13,344 bases of DNA. Source: Bacillota bacterium (GTDB lineage: Bacteria > Bacillota > Clostridia > Acetivibrionales > DSM-1351). The notes beneath the pieces are model-generated. The model was not told where the DNA came from. It did no database searches and saw only the letters and a list, made by a program, of their open reading frames with translations. The stretch spans positions 1-13,344 of the forward strand of contig JAEZOA010000171.1 of the NCBI GenBank assembly GCA_023441625.1. The letters run 5' to 3'. Both the position numbers and the translations under genes were made by a program. Below, one piece after another: positions 5,633-12,705 of this stretch (position 1 is the first letter of the stretch; every line of letters begins with the position of its first letter).

Positions 5633-5663
5633 AGTCTAGCACCTCACATCATGTGAGAGTCAA
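5633..5663 (-). promoter_or_regulatory. MerR-type promoter with 19-bp spacer and central dyad
   Basis: Minus strand: -35 TTGACT (5663-5658), -10 TAGACT (5638-5633), spacer exactly 19 bp. Within the spacer lies the perfect dyad CTCACAT-C-ATGTGAG (5643-5657, plus-strand reading). MerR-family activators bind dyads inside over-long 19-20-bp spacers and untwist the DNA to align -35 and -10. A MerR gene (5813-6628) is directly upstream, so it is the obvious candidate regulator. Confidence 0.75.
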
Positions 5664-5775
5664 CAAAAAAATTAGGCACTGCCAATTCCGGCTAACCTGT
5701 CATATATAAACTGATTTTCAATATTTGTATAAGTCTAGCAAGAAGTAAAATCGTTTTACTAACTTTTACCACATC

Positions 5776-5810
5776 AAAAAGCGCTTTTCAGAAAAACTGA
5801 AAAACGCTTT
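5776..5810 (-). terminator. Rho-independent terminator of the merR-like gene
   Basis: Arms 5797-5810 and 5778-5791 form a 14-bp stem with a 5-nt U loop in minus-strand RNA, all paired with one U-G wobble, and a short U run follows. It starts 2 nt after the stop codon. On the plus strand the wobble becomes a C-A mismatch, so it is built for minus-strand transcripts. It separates merR from the trmO-like promoter. Confidence 0.8.
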
Positions 5811-5812
5811 AA

Positions 5813-6628
5813 CTATTTATTCACTAATGGAATTTGTATTTCGGTCAAATATTTATCAGGGAGTTCCTCATTCCACGGTCCACGGTGAACAATTTGTCTG
5901 CTTTGTCCAGTCATTTTAAACTGGCTATGTTCTTGTAACCAAGCAGCAAAGGAAAGATAAGCACTTGCGATATTTTCAAATGGTCCATACACCATAGTAC
6001 AAGCCATGATTGGTACAGGCTCCGTATTGCGGTATGTAAAATCACTTACATCCTTTCCCATTTGTTCCACTAGGGCACATATTTCAATATCAACATCCTT
6101 TTCTCTATAATCTGTATCGTAATAGATGGTAAAGGTATTGTCTGAAACGGGAATTCCATATTTATTAGCAAAAGCCGACATTTCTTTCCACAATAGACCC
6201 TCGGCGTAATAATCGGGAACAACCCGCCTTAAAGAAAACACCTTATAGCTTGGAATAGATTTAATTGAAACATTATAGTGTATTGTTATTTTTTTCTGCC
6301 TAATATCCCTTTTTGCCAATTCAATTTTAGACAATTTATCCTGCTCGGCTTTGATTGTATTTTCAATTTCTAGACGTTTATTATTAAGTAGATTAGTAAT
6401 AAAATCGTCATCCCATTGATTTAGTGCAACTGTGATTTCTGAAACATTAAAGCCTAAATCCCGCATAAATACAATCCTATTCAAATCAGAAATTTGCTCC
6501 GTTGAATATAGTCTGTAATTTGTAAATTTATCAATCTCCGCAGGTTTTAATAAGCCTGTTTCATCATAATACCGGAGCATACGGATTGATACTTGTGTGA
6601 GTTTGGAAAACTCGCCTATTTTAAACAA
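5813..6628 (-). CDS. MerR-family transcriptional activator with GyrI-like ligand-binding domain
   Basis: 271 residues. Residues 1-70 are a MerR winged helix-turn-helix (MFKIGEFSKLTQVSIRMLRY, YDETGLLKP, TNYRLYS). A coiled-coil dimerisation helix follows (about 76-116), then a GyrI/SOUL-like effector domain (about 117-271), as in BmrR/TipA-type drug-sensing regulators. Start is TTG at 6628 with SD GAGGTG 6 nt upstream; no ATG fits. The gene begins 37 nt after the purL stop with no terminator between, so some read-through from purL is possible. It ends at its own terminator. The trmO-like gene downstream has a MerR-type promoter, making it the likely target. An 11-bp piece of that operator region recurs at 6633-6643, over this gene's SD, which may mean autoregulation. 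The ligand cannot be told from sequence. Confidence 0.88.
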   Translation of the reverse strand: MFKIGEFSKLTQVSIRMLRYYDETGLLKPAEIDKFTNYRLYSTEQISDLNRIVFMRDLGFNVSEITVALNQWDDDFITNLLNNKRLEIENTIKAEQDKLSKIELAKRDIRQKKITIHYNVSIKSIPSYKVFSLRRVVPDYYAEGLLWKEMSAFANKYGIPVSDNTFTIYYDTDYREKDVDIEICALVEQMGKDVSDFTYRNTEPVPIMACTMVYGPFENIASAYLSFAAWLQEHSQFKMTGQSRQIVHRGPWNEELPDKYLTEIQIPLVNK

Positions 6629-6632
6629 TCAC

Positions 6633-6643
6633 AGCACCTCACA
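6633..6643 (-). promoter_or_regulatory. Copy of part of the trmO-like operator over the merR SD
   Basis: AGCACCTCACA (plus-strand reading) at 6633-6643 exactly matches 5638-5648, which covers half of the dyad and the edge of the -10 in the trmO-like promoter. Here it contains the merR SD. It could be a half-site for autoregulation. Part of the match is explained by the GAGGTG SD, so it may be chance. Confidence 0.3.
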
Positions 6644-6665
6644 AAAATAAACTGTTTCTAAATTT

Positions 6666-9600
6666 CTATCTAAAATACTCAACACCCGCTTGGAATAGCT
6701 TTTGATCCTTTTGTCCTGGTACATTTCTGTAAAGGTTTGAACCAATTCTCTCTGAATGACCCATTTTACCAAATACTCTTCCGTCTGGACTTGTAATACC
6801 TTCAATCCCATTAACTGAACCATTTGGGTTAAAAGCAATGTCATAGGTTACACTGCCACTAAAGTCTACATATTGAGTAGCGATTTGTCCATTGGTTTCT
6901 AAGGTCTTTAACACCTCTTCATTTGCAGTAAAACGACCCTCTCCGTGTGATATTGCTATTGTGTGAACATCTCCAACGTTAACATTATTTAGCCAAGGAG
7001 ATAAGTTCGAGGTTATTTTGGTATTTACTAAGCAAGACTGATGGCGACCAATTGTATTAAAGGTTAAGGTTGGGCAGTTCTCATCAATGTCTCTGATTTC
7101 TCCAAATGGTAATAAGCCTAGCTTTATGAGTGCCTGGAAGCCATTGCATATACCCATTACTAAGCCATCTCTTTGCTTTATTAGCTTCATTACAGCTTCA
7201 CTTACAACAGGATTTCTGAAAGCTGTCGCAATGAATTTACCAGAGCCCTCTGGTTCATCACCAGCGCTGAAGCCGCCAGGAATCATTATTATCTGAGAAC
7301 TGTTTATTTGTCTTTCCATTTCCTTGATTGATTCTTCTATATCCTTGTGTGACATATTTCTAATTACTAGAGTCTCAACAATTCCACCTGCATTTTCAAA
7401 TACTTTTCTTGTATCGTATTCGCAATTTGTCCCTGGGAATACTGGAATAAATATTCTAGGTTTTGCAACCTTCGCTGCTGGCTTAACCTTTGACTTGGCT
7501 ATATAACTAAATTCAATAGGTGTTTCTTTTATTTGTTTTGCTCTAGTTGGGAATACCTTTTCAAGTGGCTCTTGCCATTTGTTTACAAGCATATCTAGAC
7601 CTATTTCTGTCCCATTTACATTTATTGAGGTTTTATCAGTAGTAGTTCCTAATAATACATACTCGAAACCATCAAATGCCTTGGTTAAATCCTGGCTTTT
7701 CGGCAATTCTAGAATTATTGATCCATAGAATGGTTTAAATAGCATTGCACTATCAATATCCTTTTCAAAACTAAAGCCAATCATGTTACCAAATGCCATT
7801 TTGCTAATTATTTCAGCTATACCACCAGCCTTAATTGAGCATGCTGATAAAATTGCTTTTTCATTAGCCATTTTGAAGATACAGCTATATACCCTATCTA
7901 ATTGGTCAAAATCCGGCAAGGAATTTTCGTCCAAACCAACTCTTAGCATTACAACCTTATTACCTGCAGCTTTGAATTCATTTGAAATAACATTATTAAC
8001 ATTAACGGTATCAACTGCAAAGGATACCAAGGTTGGTGGAACATCAAGCTCCATAAAGCTTCCAGACATACTGTCTTTTCCACCAATAGCGGCAGTTCCA
8101 AGCTTCATTTGTGCATAATATGCGCCAAGCAATGCACTTAGCGGTTTTCCCCAACGTTTTGCATCCTTACCTGGCTTCTCAAAATATTCTTGGAGCGTAA
8201 GCCTAGCTTTGCTATAGTCTCCACCCATTGCCGCAATCTTTGCAATTGATTCTACTACTGCAAAAACAGCTCCGTGGAAAGGGCTCCAGGTTGATATTTC
8301 AGCATTATAGCCATAGGACATCAGAGTTCCAGTAGTAGTATCACCCTTCATTAACGGAAGCTTTGCAGCCATACCCTCTGCTGGGGTTAACTGTGTTTTA
8401 CCACCAAATGGCATTAAAACTGTATTAGCTCCTATTGTAGAATCAAACCTTTCCACAAGGCCCTTTTGGCTACATCTATTCAAATCCTGTAAGTTTTCTA
8501 TCCATTTTTCAGTAATATCATTTACCTTTACATTACTATATTGTTCAAAATAGGTCTGCTCCTTTGGAGCGGCTATTTCAATATCTATCCTCTGTTTTGC
8601 ACCATTTGAATTAAGGAACTCTCTGCTTAGATCTACTATCTTCTTACCTCTCCAAAGCATCTTTAGCCTAGCAGCCTCTGTAACCTCTGCCACCACAACT
8701 GCTTCAAGATTTTCCTGTGCTGCAAAATTAATGAATTTCTCTACATCCTTTGCTTCAACAACAACAGCCATACGCTCTTGAGACTCAGAAATAGCAAGTT
8801 CTGTTCCATCAAGACCCTCATATTTTTTAGGAACTACATCGAGATTTATTTCTAGTCCATCTGCCAGTTCTCCTATTGCAACGGATACTCCACCTGCGCC
8901 AAAGTCATTACATCTCTTTATAAGTGTGCTTACATCTGGATTTCTGAACAAACGTTGAATCTTTCTCTCAGTTGGAGCATTACCCTTTTGAACCTCTGCA
9001 CCACAGGAAACTAGTGATTCCTCAGTGTGAGCCTTTGAAGAACCTGTAGCTCCGCCACAGCCATCTCTTCCTGTTCTTCCACCTAGAAGTATTATCTTGT
9101 CCCCTGCTTTAGGCTCCATACGTATAACATTTTTTCTAGGCGCAGCACCAATTACAGCACCTATCTCCATTCTCTTTGCTACGTAGCCTTCGTTGTATAT
9201 CTCTGCAACCTGTCCTGTCGCAAGACCAATCTGATTGCCGTATGAGCTATAACCAGATGCTGCTCCTGTAGTTATTTTTTTCTGTGGAAGCTTTCCTGGA
9301 GTTGTATCCTCAAGCTTTGTTCTTGGGTCTCCACTACCTGTAACTCTCATTGCCTGATAAACGTAAACTCTTCCTGAAAGCGGATCTCTTATGGCTCCAC
9401 CAAGACAGGTTGCTGCTCCACCAAAAGGTTCTATTTCAGTTGGATGATTGTGAGTTTCATTTTTGAACATAACAAGCCATTCTTCATTTTTTCCATCCAC
9501 GTCAGCATTAACAACTATGCTACATGCATTTATTTCATCTGACAAATCCAAATCATCTAGCTTACCCTGCTTTTTAAGTGCCTTCATAGCTAGAAGAGCT

Positions 9601-10436
9601 ACATCCATAAGACATACATCTTTGTCGTCACGCCCCTTATAAATATCCTCTCTGGCAGCCGTATAATCAGCAAAAGTTTTCTTAATTATATCGGTATATT
9701 TACCCTCTTCAAATTTCACACTATCAATACAAGTTAAAAACGTTGTATGCCTGCAATGATCCGACCAATAAGTATCAATCATTCTCATTTCCGTTACTGA
9801 TGGATCACGTTTTTCAGTATTTTTAAAATAACCCTGACAAAAAACAATATCGTCGAAGGACATGGCAAAACCCATATTCTGTAATAGCTCAGAGAGCTGA
9901 ACTTCCTTCATCGCTGTAAAACCCTCTAATATAGCAACATCTTCAGGCTGTTCAATCTCAGTCTTTAAGGTGTCAGGCTTCTCCAATTTTGCCTCCTGAC
10001 TTTCAACAGGGTTAATATAATATTCTTTGATTGCACAAAATTCATCATCAGTTATTTTACCCTCAAGTACTATTACTTTAGCGGCTTTTATTTCTGGCTT
10101 TTCACCCTGAGTTAATAGTTGAATACATTGTGCAGCAGAATCAGCTCTTTGGTCGTATTGTCCTGGTAAATACTCAACAGCAAAAGCTTTGCAGCCAGCT
10201 TCAATTTTGAATTCTTCATCATAAGCATAATCTACAGGAGGTTCAGAGAATATTGTGTTTCTAGCCTTCTTGTAATCTGAATCACTTATTCCCTCTATAT
10301 CATATCTGTTTATGATTTTGACAGCTTCTAATGTCTTAATGCCCAAGGTCTCTTTCAAATCTGACAACAATCCCTGTGCCTCAACAGCATATGGTTTTTT
10401 CTTCTCAACAAACAGTCTTTTAACAGTACTTTTCAT
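6666..10436 (-). CDS. purL: Phosphoribosylformylglycinamidine synthase, single-chain form
   Basis: 1256 residues, full length for the clostridial single-chain type. It catalyses the ATP- and glutamine-dependent step FGAR to FGAM in de novo purine synthesis, in the cytosol. Domain order is an N-terminal PurS-like region, the linker with SDHCRHTTF, then two AIRS-like halves, with HNHPTEIEPFGG from residue 329 in the first and GGKDSM near 785-790 in the second. A class I glutamine amidotransferase domain follows from about 995 (FPGTNCEYDT). Its nucleophile is Cys1097 in GICNGFQ, and its His/Glu pair is H1227 and E1229 in GHSER. All are intact, so the enzyme should be active. SD GGAGG lies 7 nt before the ATG. 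It stands apart from other pur genes in this window, diverging from a LysR gene, and its promoter is at 10500-10528. There is no room for a purine riboswitch in the 127-bp gap. Confidence 0.97.
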   Translation of the reverse strand: MKSTVKRLFVEKKKPYAVEAQGLLSDLKETLGIKTLEAVKIINRYDIEGISDSDYKKARNTIFSEPPVDYAYDEEFKIEAGCKAFAVEYLPGQYDQRADSAAQCIQLLTQGEKPEIKAAKVIVLEGKITDDEFCAIKEYYINPVESQEAKLEKPDTLKTEIEQPEDVAILEGFTAMKEVQLSELLQNMGFAMSFDDIVFCQGYFKNTEKRDPSVTEMRMIDTYWSDHCRHTTFLTCIDSVKFEEGKYTDIIKKTFADYTAAREDIYKGRDDKDVCLMDVALLAMKALKKQGKLDDLDLSDEINACSIVVNADVDGKNEEWLVMFKNETHNHPTEIEPFGGAATCLGGAIRDPLSGRVYVYQAMRVTGSGDPRTKLEDTTPGKLPQKKITTGAASGYSSYGNQIGLATGQVAEIYNEGYVAKRMEIGAVIGAAPRKNVIRMEPKAGDKIILLGGRTGRDGCGGATGSSKAHTEESLVSCGAEVQKGNAPTERKIQRLFRNPDVSTLIKRCNDFGAGGVSVAIGELADGLEINLDVVPKKYEGLDGTELAISESQERMAVVVEAKDVEKFINFAAQENLEAVVVAEVTEAARLKMLWRGKKIVDLSREFLNSNGAKQRIDIEIAAPKEQTYFEQYSNVKVNDITEKWIENLQDLNRCSQKGLVERFDSTIGANTVLMPFGGKTQLTPAEGMAAKLPLMKGDTTTGTLMSYGYNAEISTWSPFHGAVFAVVESIAKIAAMGGDYSKARLTLQEYFEKPGKDAKRWGKPLSALLGAYYAQMKLGTAAIGGKDSMSGSFMELDVPPTLVSFAVDTVNVNNVISNEFKAAGNKVVMLRVGLDENSLPDFDQLDRVYSCIFKMANEKAILSACSIKAGGIAEIISKMAFGNMIGFSFEKDIDSAMLFKPFYGSIILELPKSQDLTKAFDGFEYVLLGTTTDKTSINVNGTEIGLDMLVNKWQEPLEKVFPTRAKQIKETPIEFSYIAKSKVKPAAKVAKPRIFIPVFPGTNCEYDTRKVFENAGGIVETLVIRNMSHKDIEESIKEMERQINSSQIIMIPGGFSAGDEPEGSGKFIATAFRNPVVSEAVMKLIKQRDGLVMGICNGFQALIKLGLLPFGEIRDIDENCPTLTFNTIGRHQSCLVNTKITSNLSPWLNNVNVGDVHTIAISHGEGRFTANEEVLKTLETNGQIATQYVDFSGSVTYDIAFNPNGSVNGIEGITSPDGRVFGKMGHSERIGSNLYRNVPGQKDQKLFQAGVEYFR

Positions 10437-10489
10437 GAGTAATCCTCCTCGTAATAACTTATATTATATGCAGCTATTAATTTTCTCTC

Positions 10490-10517
10490 TTTACTTGTAA
10501 TTATAATATGATACAAT
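10490..10517 (+). promoter_or_regulatory. Candidate promoter of the LysR gene, interleaved with the purL promoter
   Basis: Plus strand: -35 TTTACT (10490-10495), 16-bp spacer, -10 TACAAT (10512-10517). It overlaps the oppositely directed purL promoter, so the two would compete for polymerase. Confidence 0.4.
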
Positions 10518-10528
10518 GTATTAGTAAA
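10500..10528 (-). promoter_or_regulatory. Candidate purL promoter
   Basis: Minus strand: -35 TTTACT (10528-10523), 17-bp spacer, -10 TATAAT (10505-10500). The start would be near 10493, giving a leader of about 57 nt. The same -35 hexamer occurs in opposite orientation for lysR. Confidence 0.5.
10511..10521. promoter_or_regulatory. Dyad ATACAATGTAT between purL and lysR, possible LysR-type site
   Basis: An 11-bp dyad (5-bp arms, ATACA-A-TGTAT) lies within the overlapping divergent promoters. It covers the lysR -10 and abuts the purL -35. LysR-type regulators commonly bind short A/T-rich dyads in such divergent regions. Binding by the adjacent LysR protein is inferred. Confidence 0.4.
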
Positions 10529-10563
10529 ATTAATATTTTTAATATTATATATTAGGTGAACTT

Positions 10564-11451
10564 ATGGATATTAACTTTGAATTGTATAAAATATTTTACT
10601 ACTGTGCTCAAAACAAAAGCTTTTCAACCGCTGCTAAAAAGCTTTTTATATCTCAATCTGCTGTGAGTCAATCCATTAAAGGACTAGAAAAACAGTTAGG
10701 CGTTAATCTCTTCTACAGAAAGTCCAGAAGTATACAGCTTACCTCTGAAGGAGAGCTGCTTTTTAGCTATGCTTCACAGGCCTTTAATTTTCTAAAGACT
10801 GCAGAGGGTAAGCTTCAGGAGATAGAAGGACTCCGAGCCGGTGAAATCAGAATTGGTGTGAGTGATTCCATATGTAAATATTTTATAATGCCATATATCA
10901 AGAAATTTGGTCAGCTATATCCAAATGTAGCTATTAAGGTAATAAACAGAACTACCCCGCAGCTTTTAGAGGTTTTGCGTAGTGGTCTTGTTGACATAGC
11001 AATATCAACTCTTCCAGTTAATCAAGAAGTGTTTAGTTCAGTTCCTTTTATAAAAGTAAATGACATTTTTGTTGCTTCAAAAAAGTTTTCAGAACTTCAA
11101 AATAATAAAATTGAGCTAAAAAACTTAATCAACTATCCTCTCGTGCTGCTTCAGTCAGATAGTTCTACAAGAAAATCAATAGATGCTTTTTTTAGTAGTT
11201 ATGGACTCAATTGTTCACCAGAAATTGAATTAGAGAGCCTTGACCTGCTGGTAGAATTCGCGAAAATAGGAACAGGTATAGCCTATGTGTTAAGAGAAAG
11301 TGCATTGGATTTAATTAAGAAGGGGGATCTTTTTGAAATTCAGCTTAAAGAAGTCCTTCCTATACGCAAGATAGGAATTGTTAAAATGAAAAATGTACTA
11401 CTATCAAAAGCTGTAAATACATTTATAGATATACTTTTATCCGATGCCTAA
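10564..11451 (+). CDS. LysR-family transcriptional regulator
   Basis: 295 residues, normal LysR length. Residues 1-60 hold the winged helix-turn-helix (FYYCAQNKSFSTAAKKL, ISQSAVSQSIKGLEKQLG, NLFYRKSRSIQLTSEG). A linker helix follows to about 90, then the periplasmic-binding-protein-like effector domain (GEIRIGVSDSI at about 92 onward, DIAIST near 145, LLVEFAKIGTGIAYVLRES near 230). It acts as a ligand-responsive DNA-binding tetramer. SD AGGTG lies 6 nt before the ATG. It diverges from purL over a shared promoter region, the classic layout for a LysR protein controlling its neighbour, so purL control is a reasonable guess; the ligand is unknown. Its stop overlaps the stop of the convergent HD-GYP gene by 4 nt, with no terminator between. 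Confidence 0.92.
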   Translation: MDINFELYKIFYYCAQNKSFSTAAKKLFISQSAVSQSIKGLEKQLGVNLFYRKSRSIQLTSEGELLFSYASQAFNFLKTAEGKLQEIEGLRAGEIRIGVSDSICKYFIMPYIKKFGQLYPNVAIKVINRTTPQLLEVLRSGLVDIAISTLPVNQEVFSSVPFIKVNDIFVASKKFSELQNNKIELKNLINYPLVLLQSDSSTRKSIDAFFSSYGLNCSPEIELESLDLLVEFAKIGTGIAYVLRESALDLIKKGDLFEIQLKEVLPIRKIGIVKMKNVLLSKAVNTFIDILLSDA

Positions 11452-12497
11452 AGAAATTCTTTTATTAATATATCTTTCTCATATGTATAATCATAAAAAT
11501 CATCATTTACTTTTACAACTGGTGCATACGCACACTGATACGGAACATAAACAATCTCTCCAATATCTCCATTTTCCATTTTTACTTTTGAGCCAATATA
11601 ATATCTAGGCATATTTTTAAACATTATCATCATGACTTTAGGATCAAGTGAATCAAATCCAACTCTTTCAAGCTCCTTGAAGGCAACGAAAGGGGTTTGT
11701 CTTCCCCTATATACTCTCTCTGAAGTAATAGCATCAAAAATATCTGCTACAGTAAGTATTTTTGAATATAAATTTTTCTGTTCACCTTTTATGCCATAAG
11801 GATAACCTGTCCCATCTTCTTTTTCGTGATGCATTATTACAGCTCTTTTAACATCCATACTGATATCGTTATTACCTTTTATAATCTCATATCCGTATAC
11901 TGTATGTCTTTTCATTATTTCAAATTCAGCTTCCGTGAGTGCTCCCTTTTTATTCAATATTTCTGAAGGAATCTGTGATTTGCCTACATCATGTAGAAGG
12001 CCTGCCATTACAACATCCTTCATTCGTTTTTTACTTAGCCCCATCCATTTTGCTAACAACATGGAGTAAACTGATACATTTATTAAATGTGCGTAAGTAT
12101 AATTATCTGCAATTCTAATAGAATTAACGCAATCCATAAGGGAGCTACATTCATTTATCTGACTATATATATTATCTGAAACCTCCTCAGCCTTACTAAA
12201 ATCTAATCCTTTTCCAGCTGCTAAGTCCTGAATCATAGTTTTAACCTTATTAACATTATCAATATAATTCTTCTGAGTGTCACTGATTTCGCTATGGTTC
12301 ATATATTCATTTCCATGTATTGCATTGGTCTTGTATATAAAAACTTTTTCAACTTTAAACTCTATCAATTTTTTAATTATGTAATCGGTAATTAATGTAT
12401 CCTCTGGAACAATCATATTCCCACCAATAGTATATACATCATCACCTAAAAAACACCCTATAATTTCTTGGTTAACCTCTACATAATACTGTTTCAT
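11448..12497 (-). CDS. HD-GYP domain cyclic-di-GMP phosphodiesterase
   Basis: 349 residues. An N-terminal region (1-about 110) without a recognised sensor domain is followed by an HD-GYP domain (about 115-300): H137, HD at H169-D170 (GLLHDVGKSQIP), H198, HH at 223-224, GYP at 231-233 (DGTGYPYGIKGE) and D252 (VADIFDAIT). All metal-binding and signature residues are present, so hydrolysis of c-di-GMP is expected. A short beta-rich tail (about 300-349, IGSKVKMENGDIGEIV) follows. There is no membrane segment, so it is cytosolic. A weak SD (AGGT) lies 7 nt before the ATG, and the promoter is at 12557-12585. c-di-GMP commonly controls motility and surface pili, so a link with the nearby chemoreceptor and Tad genes is possible but not shown. 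Confidence 0.93.
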   Translation of the reverse strand: MKQYYVEVNQEIIGCFLGDDVYTIGGNMIVPEDTLITDYIIKKLIEFKVEKVFIYKTNAIHGNEYMNHSEISDTQKNYIDNVNKVKTMIQDLAAGKGLDFSKAEEVSDNIYSQINECSSLMDCVNSIRIADNYTYAHLINVSVYSMLLAKWMGLSKKRMKDVVMAGLLHDVGKSQIPSEILNKKGALTEAEFEIMKRHTVYGYEIIKGNNDISMDVKRAVIMHHEKEDGTGYPYGIKGEQKNLYSKILTVADIFDAITSERVYRGRQTPFVAFKELERVGFDSLDPKVMMIMFKNMPRYYIGSKVKMENGDIGEIVYVPYQCAYAPVVKVNDDFYDYTYEKDILIKEFL

Positions 12498-12556
12498 ATA
12501 ATATACCTACTTTTCTGTAATAAATTCATATCATATGTACTTGGAAATCATTCTCT

Positions 12557-12585
12557 ATTATACTATATGTTAACTAAATAGTCAT
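12557..12585 (-). promoter_or_regulatory. Candidate SigA promoter of the HD-GYP gene
   Basis: Minus strand: -35 ATGACT (12585-12580), 17-bp spacer, -10 TATAAT (12562-12557). The start would be near 12550. It lies just downstream of the chemoreceptor terminator, so the HD-GYP gene is its own unit. Confidence 0.5.
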
Positions 12586-12645
12586 CTTTTTCGATATAAT
12601 TTCTATATTTTTCTCTTTATTTTCTAATTTATTGTATAAAAAATC

Positions 12646-12685
12646 AAATAAAAACCTCATTTCACTGGTATTCTGAAACAAGGTT
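12646..12685 (-). terminator. Rho-independent terminator of the chemoreceptor gene
   Basis: Arms 12674-12685 and 12653-12664 form a 12-bp stem (10 Watson-Crick pairs and two G-U wobbles in minus-strand RNA) with a 9-nt loop. A T-rich tract (TTTTTATTTG) follows. It lies 20 nt after the stop codon. Confidence 0.8.
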
Positions 12686-12705
12686 CATAAGTTAAATTAG
12701 TTTTA

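Noticed and set aside
5643..5657. The CTCACAT dyad as a terminator or repeat element
   Set aside because: It has no U-tract and lies exactly between -35 and -10 with a 19-bp spacer, so an operator explains it better.
6629..6844. 71-codon minus-strand frame overlapping the end of purL
   Set aside because: It lies in another frame across the conserved GATase C-terminus, has no SD and no protein-like pattern.
10437..10493. Purine riboswitch in the purL leader
   Set aside because: The leader is only about 57 nt and lacks the conserved loops and pairing of a purine aptamer.
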